Origin: Tieghemostelium lacteum
Taxonomy: Eukaryota; Evosea; Eumycetozoa; Dictyosteliales; Raperosteliaceae
Length of the DNA: 64,000 nt
Reading direction: 5' to 3'
Assembly (NCBI GenBank): GCA_001606155.1
Contig: LODT01000037.1
Coordinates: 558,001 to 622,000, forward strand
Shown: piece by piece, positions 22,237 to 34,180 of the stretch
Layout of the letters: each line of letters begins with the position of its first letter
Position numbering within the stretch: position 1 is the first letter of the stretch
Position numbers and translations under genes: made by a program
The notes under the pieces: generated by a model
What the model was told of the DNA's origin: nothing
Databases searched by the model: none
What the model saw: the letters and a program-made list of their open reading frames with translations, nothing else

Positions 22237-23570
22237 ATGAAGAGAGTTGAAGTGATTTCAAAACATTTCTTAGAGAGTAATGAATGTGTTGGAGTGGAAT
22301 TAAATAAACCAGATCCTACAGGAATTGATTACTATCAATTCAATGATCTATTGAAACCTGATGAAATAGAGATTAGAAATAGAGCAAAATCATTTGTAAA
22401 GAATGAAATGTCTAAAGTAAATGTAGGTTAGATTCTATAGGGCTTAGTAGAGAATTAAAAAAGAGTATCTAATGAACATCTTAAAAATATTAGCTAAACT
22501 CCTATTATGAAAAAGCAGAATTCCCAACAGAACTATTACCTAAACTTAAACAGTTAAATTGGGTTGGTGCTGGAATGACTGGTTATGGTTGTTCTTCATT
22601 ATCAGCTGTAAAAGTTGGATTATTGTCAATGGAATTATCTAAATGTTCAGCAGACATTTCAACCTTCTTTGGAATATTACTTAATATATCAATGCTACCA
22701 ATCTACAACAATGGTTCAGAGGAACAGAAACAAAAGTATCTACCAAAGATGTCTTCAATGGAGTTGATAGGTGCATTTGGTCTAACTGAACCACAAGCAG
22801 GTTCAGATGCCTCTGGGCTCTATTGTGAAGCTACTAAAGTTGAAGGAGGATGGATTCTCAATGGTGAGAAAAGGTGGATTGGAAATGCACCAATGGCAGA
22901 TGTAATTATAATATGGGCAAGAAATTCCGAAACCAAACAGGTAAATGGTTTCATTGTAGATAAAGGTACTGTTGGAATGTCAGTTGAGAAAATGGAGAAT
23001 AAAATCTCACTTAGATCAGTTCAAAACGGTCATATCTATCTTAAAAATTGTTTTGTGGGTGAAGGTCAACGTCTTCCACTAGCAAAAGATTTTCAATCTG
23101 GTCCTGGTGCAAGTCTGTTTTTGACTAGAATTGTTGCATCTTGGATTGCACTGGGTATAGCCTCTAATGCCTATTCAAAATGCTTGGAATACTGTCAAAA
23201 TAGAAAACAATTTCAGTCACCTCTTTCACAATTTCAACTAACACAAGAGAGATTAGTTAGAATGCTTGCTAATTTACAAGCCATGTCTTTAATGTGTCTT
23301 AGAATTTCACATTTATACGATAGTAAAAAACTGACATTTGGTCAAGTTGGTATGTTGAAGGCATTCTGTACCTCAAAAGGTAGAGAAATTACTCAACTCT
23401 CTAGAGAACTTCTAGGTGGAAATGGTTTAGTTACCGATTTTGAAGTTGCTAAAAATTTTGTAGATATGGAAGCTGTTCACACATTTGAAGGAACTTATGA
23501 TATAAATACTCTAATCACCGGTAGAGAAATCACAAAATCATCTGCATTTTCAGTGAATAAGAAAAAATAA
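22237..23570 (+). CDS. acyl-CoA oxidase/dehydrogenase, ACX4-glutaryl-CoA dehydrogenase type
   Basis: Exon 1 (22237-22416) and exon 2 (22494-23570), phase 0, give 418 residues. EKAEFPTELLPKL, then GAFGLTEPQAGSDASGL (substrate and FAD loop), GGWILNGEKRWIGNAPMADV and GREITQLSRELLGGNGLVTDF mark the acyl-CoA dehydrogenase fold. RELLGGNG and HTFEGTYDINTLITGREIT contain the FAD contact and the catalytic Glu of FEGTYDIN. The wording is closest to plant short-chain acyl-CoA oxidase 4 and glutaryl-CoA dehydrogenase. The C-terminus NKKK is not a canonical PTS1, and the N-terminus is not a clear mitochondrial leader, so location is open. Confidence 0.9.
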
Positions 23571-23666
23571 AATCTGTTGGAGATATTTTTTTTTATTGGA
23601 GATAGAATAATAATAGTATAGTGGAAATCAAACAATGTCAAATATAATTATCACATTTCTTATTAT

Positions 23667-23868
23667 TTAGATCCATGGTGGTCTGTATGGAGATGTAGTT
23701 ACATTGAAACCACCTTGTTTTTGTGGGGGTTTAACAACAATACCTTTTGTGATTTTAGTGCTGTTACCTAATCCATTTTCAATTAATACTCTACAATGAT
23801 TTAAATTGTTGTACAATATTATATAGTTACCGGTTGGAGTTGGACAAAAAATTGATATTAAAACTCAT
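23667..23868 (-). CDS. hypothetical 53-residue protein
   Basis: Two small exons, 23868-23831 and 23790-23667, with a 40-bp GTAACT...TAG intron in phase 2. The product starts MSFNINFLSNSNRVLIENG and ends SPYRPPWI; the second half is Lys/Gly/Thr-rich with KPPQKQGGF. No family is recognised. Support comes from canonical splice signals, frame continuity and non-repetitive codon use. It may be a short dictyostelid-specific protein. Confidence 0.5.
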
Positions 23869-24483
23869 TTGAAAAGATAAGATGAATAAAAAAATAAAAA
23901 TTTTAAAAGATGGGATTTAAAAATTTGAAAAGTTTCGTTGGAAACTATCTTTTGACAAATCCCAAATACGAAACTTCGTAGTAAGGTGTGAATGTTTAAA
24001 ATTAGTTTTATTTTCTTAATTTTGTACAATATTTATGAAAATAGATAATTATTTTCATCTACTGCTCTGTGCCCCAAAAAAAGTTTGTTTTGACAAAAGT
24101 ATATTCACTCAGTATTAAAACCATTGTTTCTAAAATATTGAATTCTGTTCCACCTACATGTGCACTACAAACTCAAAAAGTGCTATTCGGACTGTACTTT
24201 TACTATTCCAATGAATAAAACTAGTAGATGTCATAAAGATATGTCTTACTTCATCCTCTCCGTCTATAATGTATTCATATTCTTCACCAGAGTTATTACT
24301 CTCATTTTAATCTTCAGGCATCAAATCCATCAAAGATCTTTATCACCATTTTTTAGGTTTAGTTACATTACAAACTGTACAGTTTGTTCCTCTTATTTGA
24401 GTTGAGTATTATTATTATTTGGGGTATTGATGAAAATTCATTTAAAAAAATTTATTTTATATAAAATAAAAAGGGTTAAAATA
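23869..24483. other. intergenic with possible decayed coding remnant
   Basis: Mostly non-coding. Between about 24080 and 24405 the minus strand reads peptide-like stretches, NCTVCNVTKPKKW (a CxxC pair) and SGEEYEYIIDGEDEVRHIF, that are not joined by clear splice sites. This may be an old gene fragment or an unrecognised small gene. Confidence 0.3.
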
Positions 24484-25040
24484 ATGGATGATAGTAAGTT
24501 TAACAAACCATTGATTCCAATATTCTATAATCGTTTCTAATTATTTATGAAACATTAAGTTACCAATCAAACTTTTATAGATAATAATAAACCAGGTTGG
24601 GCGACCAATTTATTCAATCAACTCCAAAGATTGGAGCAAAAAATTGATAATATGTCATTAGTATTAGTAATTACAACAAACAGACAAAACAGAAGTTTTA
24701 ATTCCACATCACCTAGAAATGTACCCCCTAGTTTGTTGTTAAAAGATACAGAGGGTTGTGGTAATTTCCCAGGCTTGAGGCATGCACCAACTCTAAATCC
24801 AATCGCAGAAATTGGTAGTACACCCAATATAGAGATTAATTCATTTAATGACAAGTATGATATGATTCCTTATTATGATTACATAGTGTATACTAACAAT
24901 TTCCTTATAAATTTAGTCTTACCAATAATCAATTAAGTTATTTATCTAGATTTTACAATAATAATTTTGGTATTGATGCTACCACAACTATTGAACACAA
25001 AAGAATTCTTTTCTATAATTGGATAGAACATCCCAACTGA
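24484..25040 (+). CDS. hypothetical three-exon protein
   Basis: Exon 1 is 10 nt (24484-24493, ATG GAT GAT A), exon 2 is 24581-24854 and exon 3 is 24917-25040. The product is about 135 residues, with a predicted amphipathic helix (LFNQLQRLEQKIDNMSL) near the N-terminus and an Asn/Ser-rich middle. It ends HKRILFYNWIEHPN. All three junctions are GT-AG (GTAAGT and GTATGA donors) and keep the frame. I do not recognise the family. Confidence 0.5.
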
Positions 25041-25119
25041 TCACACTGTATATTAAAAGGATTTTTTAAAATAGTTATTAAATAAATACTCCAAGCTTTT
25101 AATATCCAAAATTCTAGAA

Positions 25120-25412
25120 TTATTTTATTGTGATATTTGATCCCTGTGATGACAACATACTTGTACTCAAAGAACTGTTATTAAATCTAAAATAACTTCC
25201 TAATGTAGTTGGTGCAGATAGTTGAACCGATTTCACTAAACTCTTCATTGGGTTAATATCTGGAATTGGTTGATAAGGCGATCCAAATTGACCAGTTGCA
25301 CCATAGTTTGGTTGTTCTTGCGGATTTAAAAATTGTTGTTGTCGTTGAATTTGTTGTTGAGTTTGTGGGTTACCAAAGAGACTTGTATTGGCATTGGTTG
25401 TGCCAATATGTC
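25120..25412 (-). pseudogene. C-terminal fragment of Gln-rich, FG-containing protein
   Basis: An open frame of about 96 residues with normal codon use ends at a stop at 25120. It contains NTSLFGNPQTQQQ, NYGATGQFGSPYQP and a Ser-rich tail. SLFG and QFGSP are of the kind found in FG nucleoporins, but the evidence is thin. There is no start codon or splice acceptor at its 5' end near 25412, where an opposite-strand fragment begins, so it looks like the tail of a gene cut by rearrangement. Confidence 0.4.
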
Positions 25413-25547
25413 AATGATAATTGTATACCACTGAGTGATGGAGCCAATGAAAGATTAGGAGTTGCATTTTTATTCTGTGGAAATCCTGTTAATGTTCCAA
25501 CTCAGACCCACACAAACCCCAACCCAAACACCAACACATTATTATAA
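25412..25547 (+). pseudogene. C-terminal fragment of unknown protein
   Basis: Reads NDNCIPLSDGANERLGVAFL and FCGNPVNVPTQ, then a Pro/Asn/Thr-rich tail and a stop at 25545. The first half has the look of real coding sequence, but the upstream part of its frame is only the antisense of the neighbouring fragment and no start or acceptor exists. It is probably a second truncated gene end. Confidence 0.35.
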
Positions 25548-25699
25548 TTCATAGATATTATTTTCGTTTGATCAAATTAACTAAATTATATTACATGTAA
25601 TAGCGTCTCAATTAAATCACGAATATTAATTGATCTTTTAAAATACTTAAAAAATTCCTGAGTTTTTGTAATTTATTTGAATTACAATATAAATATGTA

Positions 25700-27702
25700 T
25701 TACTGTTCTTGTGGATCTTTGACTGGTCTCCAAGATTTAATAGTGATACCAGTTCTCCAACCTCCACCTACACCATTTTCTCTGGTTAGTGGATTTACAG
25801 AACGATATCTTCCTAATGAGACACCAGGTGCAGAGAGTCCACCTCCTTCATCTGAATCATCGTCATCTGAATCCATTGAGTTGTCAACGGAGAGAGCAGA
25901 ACTATCAAGACTTTGAGAAGCTCCTTTACTTTGTACACTAACTGGCTTACTAGACTGTTGGCTAGACATATTTTTGCTGGTTGTAAAGCTATCGAATTTA
26001 CTCTTGAAATACCTCGACAGCATATTATTTGCTAAAAATGATTGTTGCCAAATTCTTTTGGTTCTCGAGTTGATTCCATAGAATATCAATACTTCAATAC
26101 CCAGTAGACGTAGGAAGAATAAGAATACAAATTGACCTCCAAAAGACACTGTATGAGTTTCACAATTACTACCTCTCATTTGTATACAATATACGTAGTC
26201 TGTTACATTTTGGTAGTATCCATCCATTCTTCTTTGTGTGTAAAAATGATAGATGAATAAATAAATGTATTCACCAAAGATGAAGAGAATGATAACAAAT
26301 GGACGTAGATTTAAATGGAAAACTCTTTTACTACCTGACCCTACATTCTTTACAATCTTATAGATTTCATAGATTACCAGACAAATAAATGTTGTACCTG
26401 CTAACAATGCTATAGTAAGAGGTACCCAAAACACACCATTTTGCCAACGATCTGACAGAATCCAACATCCAACACCACCATTTGCATAACCATATTGTTT
26501 ATCAAAAATAGGGGCTATGGTGAGAATTATAGTTATAGCATTAATAATGGTTATATAATATTTAACATAACTGACGGATGGTCTAACTTTTCGAATTACC
26601 AACCATAAATCAAAAGCCATTGTTGCCCAATTCAGTGTAGTAGATACAGCTCCATATTGAAATAGAATACCATTGGCTGCACATGCTGCATCATTTTGTC
26701 TACCTGCTTTACCTGGTTCTGGACATGAAACTGACCATCCTCCAGATGCTAGAATAATGTCACTAATCATACACATAAATAATGAAAATGATAAAAATAG
26801 AATTCCCATGGTATGTCTATCGTGTTTTTTGTTAAGTATTCCATAGGTAAATACATTGAAAAATACACAACAAAGACTGATCATACCAGTGATACTTGTG
26901 AGATTTTTAAAGACTTCCCATTGATGGTCTGAGAAGAATGGTGCTGGACATGGAAGTAGACAATCAAGATCTCCAAGAAATAGATACCCATTTTCAATGT
27001 CTTTTGCACGGTCAGTTGTATTTCTAGCAATTAAAGGTGCAAAACAAACAGATGTCACATCACCACTACCTGAAAAATCTTCAACATTCAAACAAGGTAG
27101 TTGGAAGTTAGCAGGACCTCCAAATGACGATAAATTGTATTGATTTTGAGTTACTGGGAATTTTACAATAGTTCCTGCTGGTGATGGATCATATTGACCA
27201 TCACATGATACACTAGTTCCACAAGCTGTATTTCCTGCTTCACAATCATCTTTACAAACTCTTCTGTTTAGATATACTACTGTTTCATTTTGATAACTTC
27301 CATCCAATGTCACGTTGACACATGGTTGAAAATATTGATTACACATTAATTTAAAGGTGTTTGGAACCGCACATGTAGGTGGTAATGCATCAATCAATGC
27401 TAATAGTGAATCGATTTCATATTGGGCATTTACCTGAGTATAAGTTGATGTAATATAAATTGAATCTACTCTCCAAAAATTTTTAATTAAAATTAGTTCC
27501 ACAAGATAATTTGATAAATCAAATTTGTAAATTTAATTTTTGAAATTATTGAAAACTTACCTAAATTATAAATATAACCTCTACAAGCGCTACTCCCAGA
27601 ATATGGTTCACATTTGGCTGTGAAATCCACTGGATTCTGTGAATTTATAATAATACCATAAGAAGAATATAATACAAAATATAATATAAAATTTAATTTC
27701 AT
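25700..27702 (-). CDS. frizzled/smoothened-like seven-helix receptor (fsl family)
   Basis: Exon 1 (27702-27561) has a signal peptide. Exon 2 (27468-25700) follows after a GTAAGT...GAGAG intron in phase 1. Total 636 residues. The ectodomain has about a dozen Cys in a frizzled-like cysteine-rich pattern (YSGSSACRGYIYN, PPTCAVPNTFKLMCNQYFQPC, NRRVCKDDCEAGNTACG), then seven membrane helices starting around FKNLTSITGMISLCC. The LDCLLPCPAPFF linker before helix 1 is typical of Dictyostelium fsl receptors. The C-terminal tail is Ser-rich then acidic (DSDDDDSDEGGG), offering phosphorylation sites. Ligand and signalling are unknown in this family. Confidence 0.9.
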
Positions 27703-28204
27703 TTTATAAATAAATATTTACAATAAGATATATACATGTATCTACCCCAATGAAGAATTACGTTTATTCCAAATCAATTTAATTTTAATAAATTTTCAAT
27801 TTATTTTTTATTTTTTACTGTTTTTTTTTGAATAAAGTCGAAATTTAATATCTGTTATAGGCGTTGGGTCCATTCCCACTGTTTTGGATTTTATTAAATA
27901 TAAAAAAAAAAAAAAATCTACCCTCGGTTGTACAACAAATGCCATGGCATTTGAAAGGATTTGGTAAGATGGAATGGCATCATTATGTGTGTCCTTCAAC
28001 TTCCGTAATTTTAATCAGATTAGGAGTTTTTATTGCAAATTTAAATTATATTTGAATATATGAATAAATACATTTTTTAAATTTCCTGATGCCAAATTAA
28101 TTTTACCAAAAATAAAATAGTTTATTTATTTCACAATATTTATTTAAATTCTACATCAGATTTTTTTTTTGTTTTTTTATTTAATATTTGTTTTTTAATA
28201 TATA
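27703..28204. other. intergenic, divergent promoter region
   Basis: AT-rich spacer between the fsl receptor and USP48. A less AT-rich patch (about 27850-28020) has no recognised coding or RNA signal. Confidence 0.5.
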
Positions 28205-31200
28205 ATGAGCAAGAGAAAGTTAAAAGAAATTGAATCCAATGTAATTAATATCAATCAAAGTTTATTAGATTCCTTAAAGAATAGCTCAACTGATAATAAT
28301 AATAATAATAATGAAGAAAATGAATCTATCAAACAAATTATCCACCAAACTTTAAATATTGATTTGAATTGTGATAAGAGTAAGATTTATTGATTACAAT
28401 CTAACCTCTACAGAGTTACTAACTGATTTAACTAGAAAAATTATCAAAAAATTGTACAGAGAACCCAAATTGCATACATAATCTAGGTCAAAAGTCATTT
28501 ACTTTGGATGACAAAGAATATGTTATACAGAATCTAGTTAAAAAAGTAGATGAAAGAGAAGGCGATTTACCAATAGGTTTGAGGAATTTAGGGGCAACAT
28601 GTTATTTCAATACAGTTATACAGTTGTTATTTATGAATCAAGAGTTTAGAAAACTAATGATAGAATATGACAGTTGTCCTCTAAGTTCTAATTTATCCAC
28701 ACCCAATGGTACTACTACAACTACAACAACAACTTCAATCCCACCTGCACACCCGGGTGTTCATACACAATACAATGAAATATTATACCAACTACAGAGA
28801 TTATTCACCAAAATGCAATTTTATAATTGTGATAGACTAGATCCTTCAGAGTTTGTTAACACTCTACAGATATCAAATCATGAACAACAGGATATTCAAG
28901 AGTTTTTTATTTTGTTTATTGGTTTGCTGGAATCACAGTTTACAGATTCTAATAAGGACTGTGTGGTTTCTAAGCTCTTTCAGGGAGTAAACAACTATGT
29001 AACCATATGTAAAAATTGTAATTCAAAATTCATCACTCCAAGCTCATTTTATGAATTGGTTCTAAGAACTGAAGTAATTATTCTATTTCATTTACAATAA
29101 TGATAATTATATTTGTATTTTAACATTTTAAATATTACATACATATCAAACAGAAATGTAAAGGAATTAAAGAATCATTTGAACAATACTTTGAAAAGGA
29201 GAGATTAGAAGGATGTGATCAGTTTTTTTGTAAAAAATGTGACAAGAAAACTGACTCCATTAGATATAATGAACTGTCTAGATTACCACCATATTTAAAT
29301 ATTCAGTTGATACGGTATACATTTGATAAGGAGTTATATATAAAGAAAAAGATTCATGATCCATATAGAATTCCATTGGTATTGGATATTAGAGAATATG
29401 TAAACAATATAAATATTGAAAAACAAAATAATAATAATAATAATAATAATATAGTCAGTATAAATATAGATGATTCTTTTGATAATGACAGTAGTATAGA
29501 AATGAGCAGAATTAAATTATTTAGAATATTAGATCAAGTTATACCTGATGATTCATTACAGAGTGAAATTACAAAATTTCAGTTAATACAAGATCTAATG
29601 AGGATGGATGGTTCTATTGAAAAGATATTAAATGGTTTAAAATTATCTAATCAGCAACTATTGGAGATTAATCAGTTATTGCAAGATACTAGTAGCCATC
29701 AGGTTAGTTATAGTGATGGTATAGATTTTGAAGATTTAGTGATAGATGATGATGTATATTATGTTTATGAATTAACAGCAATTCTAATTCACATTGGAAT
29801 GTATGCTTCTAGTGGTCACTATATAACTCATATTAAGAGTCTAACTAGCGATAAATGGTACCAATTCAACGATGAATCAGTTAAAGAGGTTGATATTAAA
29901 TATCTTGGAAAAGAACAACAGGAGGGTAAAGATAAGAGATCAAAGAAAGATATAGATGAAGGATATTTATCATGTAAATCGGCTTATATGGTTTTGTACA
30001 GTAAGGTCAAAAGAAACAAACCAAATATTGACAAACTTCGTAATTTTCAATATATTCCCAACGGAATATTGACTGAATTGAAATCCATAGATAAAGATCA
30101 CCAAGACCGAGTTGGAAAGTTTAAAAAGAGTTTACAGGAACAAGTCACTCAATGGGTATCTAGAAAAAGTCAATACGATGAATTAGTGGATATCATTCAG
30201 GTCAGTGGAAATGTTGATAAATATTATTGGATTAGTGTGGATTGGCTAAGCAATTGGATCCAAGGACTAGAAAACGGACCAATTGATAATTCGACTTTAC
30301 TTTGTGATGCTCACGGTAAATTGGATCCTCAAAAAATTGTAAACTTCAAGAGAATTTCTAAAGAGGCCTGGGATTTCTTTTATGATAACTTTCAGGGTGG
30401 ACCAGTTTTGGATAACAATTCTGTTTGTAGAAAATGTCTATTTAACATTTGTTCTTCCAGGAAGGAAAAAGTAGATACAGAAAAGCAAAAAGATTACTTT
30501 TTGGCTTTGGAAAAGCTGGAAAAACCTGAAAACACTGGATACTACATTTCTAAAAATTGGTTTAATGAGTGGAAGAAAAAATCTAATCTCATTTTGAATC
30601 CATTGTCACCTACATTGGATATTAAATGTAAACATGCTAAATTATCAATTGATAAAAATCAAAGAAAGGTGATCACTAAAGAGACTTGGGATTGGTTAGC
30701 TCCCAATTATTCAATTGACCAAAATACTGAGTTTCCTGTGGAATCCACTCAGGAATGCCAAGAGTGCCTGAAAGATTCTCTAGATGCCAATGCTTTGGCA
30801 AAGTTAAAAAAGAATAAGGTTGCCATTGAAAAAAAAAGAGATGAAAGAGTTTTACCAGTATTTAAAAACCAACAAACCTATAGATTATTATTCTGGTGTA
30901 TATTATGTACTGGATTTAAATTGGGTAGACAAGTTTCATGAATTTATGAATCTGGATCTGACTGATGTCATTTCAATCAATCCAATAGATAATAGTGCTT
31001 TTATATGTAAAGATCACAATTCATTACAATTGAATTTTGATGCTATGGATCTGAGTGAGATTGACAATGATGATGATCAGGAATTCATTCTAGTACCAAG
31101 CATAATGTGGAAAACTCTAGTCAGTAGATATAAATGTACAGGTCCAGTAATATCACTGAACAAAGGGGTATATGATAACCAAATTCCTTATTGCATTCAA

Positions 31201-31710
31201 TGTTGGAGTGACAAGAATTCTAATCGTTTAAATGAAAAATTGAATTTTATAGAACAATCCTTGTTCATTCACAAAATCAATGAAATTGATAACGAAAAGG
31301 ATTCAAAATACTATAGGTTACCAGATTTTAGAACATCAAGAAATTATAGAACTGAAATCTATCCAGTTAATCATACATTCACAGTTGAACAACTAAAACT
31401 TTTGATTTTAACCTTTTTGGACATTCCTCAGTATCAACAGAATCTATTCATCAATGGTGGGAAACCTTTATCAGATTCATATAAAACTCTCAGTGAATAC
31501 CAAATCACCCCTAACCAAATCATAGTTTTAAAGGTTTCTGATGATATAAATTCCATTTTGGAGGAATTTACTCACATAGACAAAAAATTAGAAACAGGTT
31601 TCAAAAATTCCATTTTTCATTCTAGTAATAATAATAACATCAACAATAGTAATAACAAAGGGGATAGTGTTATTCAACCAATTCAATTAGAAGGTAATGG
31701 AATAGTTTAA
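28205..31710 (+). CDS. usp48: USP48-type ubiquitin-specific protease, frame interrupted at a nine-A run
   Basis: Exons 28205-28379, 28436-29073 and 29154-31710. NCTENPNCIHNLG matches the USP48 lead-in. The Cys box GLRNLGATCYFNTVIQ puts the nucleophile near residue 114, and the His box YASSGHYITHIK lies near 493. CKNC...FFCKKCDKK supplies a zinc ribbon in the USP fold. Three DUSP-type segments follow, each with a YYWISVDWLSNWI-like strand (YYISKNWFNEW, YYVLDLNWVDKF), and the C-terminus has a ubiquitin-like domain (HTFTVEQLKLLILTF). Human USP48 is a nuclear deubiquitinase with this architecture. At 30829-30837 nine A stand where eight would keep the third DUSP in frame; both sides match the family. 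Length would be about 1122 residues. Confidence 0.9.
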
Positions 31711-31759
31711 AACAAAGATGAATATTAATTAAATGTACATTTTTGAAAAATTAAATAGT

Positions 31760-33436
31760 TTATTTATAGATATGATAGACATTGTTATGCAATAGCATAA
31801 ACGTAATTGGAATTAATAATGCATTGCAATTACAAAACATCATTAGATTTATATTATTTTTGAGTGAAATCAGTGGATGATTTAATACTGACAATTGGAA
31901 TTTCATTTGTAGAGTGTAACGGATTAGCAAGAATACAATGAAACTGATGAAACTGGAAAAGAAGGAATACATTATACAAATTAAATAGCTATCAACATGC
32001 ATATAAGAATATGGATAGAATTTACCATTGTGTGAAAAACTTAAACAAACAGATACTAAAATATAAAATAAAGGAATAGCGCAATAACTAAAGAAATTTC
32101 ATCATTAGTATATGTTTTGTATAATAATATTAATAAGTTTTACATACCACAAGAGAGTAAAGAATAGTCTATCTACAACCCTGGTTTTATGTTCATCTCT
32201 TTCCATGGATATTGGGAAAAATAAACCAATGAAACCATAAAATACCTTATCAAAGAGATTGGTAGATTCAAACCATGATTTACCTTTTTTCAGTGATTCA
32301 TAATGTTCTTTAATATTACAACGCCATACCCAATATCTCTCAGTAAGGAATAGTGGGTATCTGACAAGTGCTATATTCTTGACTGCAATCAGAATTGAGA
32401 AATTGAGAAGATTGATTTTAATGTACATCAAACAGAAACAAAGTTCTGATAGAGTCTCTATCCAATAACAAATGATGTTATGTGTGCCAATGGATGTAAA
32501 GTTTCTAGTCATGTGGACGAGTAGTTGATTGAATAGGAATATCAAAAAGTAATAGATAAACCCAATTAATAATTGAAGTGGAATATGTTGAATAGCAACA
32601 ACAAATGCAATGGAAACTATTACAGCACAAGTTGCCAAAAATACAAATATCCAGAAACGTAAGAATGATATAGTGAAGTTCTTTTTGAATCTCTCTGGTG
32701 AACGTAGATAGATCAATAGAGGCAATACAAAAAATCCTTGAGCAATTGAAATAGCTATATATATCTTGGGTGGGAATCCTTGATAATATTCCGATATTAA
32801 GGAATAGGTTAGAGCTACCAAAAATACATGAACACCCAGTGGAATATAATGATAATTGTACCCTTTTATAAATGATCTTGCCCAACCAATGTGAAATAGA
32901 GAAACTGAAACAGTTACACATGGTATATAAATCAATGAATATACCCAATTCTCTAGGAACCCATTGGCAAGATGTTGAATTGGGATAAGAGTGATCAAAA
33001 ATGTAGTGATTAATGGTACTGCAATTCCTTTTAGAATGAATTGATAAGTATTAGTAAAGTTATGTCTTTCAATTTTTACTACAGGTCCTGATATATTATT
33101 TATAACAAAGATTTTATCTTGGAGTCCAAATGTTGCACCACCTCCGGATGCACCTCCATATGGTTGATAACTATTTACATTATATCCAATAGGTGTTGAT
33201 ATTGATTTTTGATCTACAGAAGATTCACCAACTATAGGAATAGGTATTTCTTGAAAAAATACACTTTCCTTTCCTCCTCCTTCAAAATCTAAATTTCTAT
33301 CCATTGACTTATCTAATTGGCAGTTGTTGTTACTATAATGTTTATTTATAATATTAAATTTGGATTGTGAGTATGATATTCTATTATTTTCTAATAAATG
33401 AGAATGATTAATATCTCTTTGATTATAATTTGCCAT
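31760..33436 (-). CDS. multi-pass membrane protein of unknown function
   Basis: Exon 1 (33436-32148) and exon 2 (32087-31760) join in phase 2 across GTATGT...TTTAG to give 538 residues. An Asn/Ser-rich cytoplasmic N-terminus of about 130 residues is followed by roughly ten hydrophobic helices. Conspicuous positions include HIGWARSFIKGYNYHYIP, LLIYLRSPERFKKN and a hydrophilic loop, LTERYWVWRCNIKEHYE. The last exon adds three helices. No transporter signature is recognised. The codon use and helices argue for a real gene, possibly dictyostelid-specific. Confidence 0.75.
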
Positions 33437-34180
33437 ATTTTTTTAATATAATAGTATAGTTTAAAAGATTGAACAACAAAAAAATAAATGACGGATAAAA
33501 AATTAAATATTACCTTTTGGAGTTAATAAATATTATTAGAATTAAATATCTTTATATAAATATAAATGTAAATATTTTATAATTTAAAAAAATCAAAAGC
33601 CAATATATTTTTTTTTAATTTCTTCACTCTTTTGTTTTAGTGATTTTAAAAAAAAATGAGAGATTAAAATACCAATTGATGATTTTATTAACAATACAAT
33701 ATATATGAACGACTGGTGGTAATAAGGTTGGATGGTGATCATCATTTTTTGTTAAACACATTAGAAAAAAAAAGATAGATTTAGTATAAATTCTAAATAC
33801 TTTTTTAAGTATTTTTTTAAAAAACATGTAAAGTGGGGGATCTAAAAAAAAAAAAAACAATATGATTGTAGTGTGATTTAGTGTTTTTTTTTTTTATATC
33901 AATTGTGTGAAAATTACAAAATAGAATTCTAACGATAAATTTAATGTGGGTGTGGTAGTGGGGGTGAAGATATAATAATTCTAATGATATCTGAAAAACC
34001 CAATTTATCATAAATCACAATCACAATACATCACCTGTTGATAATTTTTACTTAATAAGATACATAATTAATTAATATGAATTTAATTAAAACTTAAATT
34101 AAACAAAGTAAATTTACCTTTTAGTGGTTTTTTTTTTGTTGATGTAATGAGGAGGGTTCATGAGTATGTTCATTTTTTTT
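33437..34180. other. intergenic spacer
   Basis: About 740 bp of AT-rich DNA between two minus-strand genes, upstream of the membrane protein and downstream of malonyl-CoA decarboxylase. It holds many A/T runs and GTGTGG-type words near 33940-33965; no RNA gene or repeat recognised. Confidence 0.5.
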
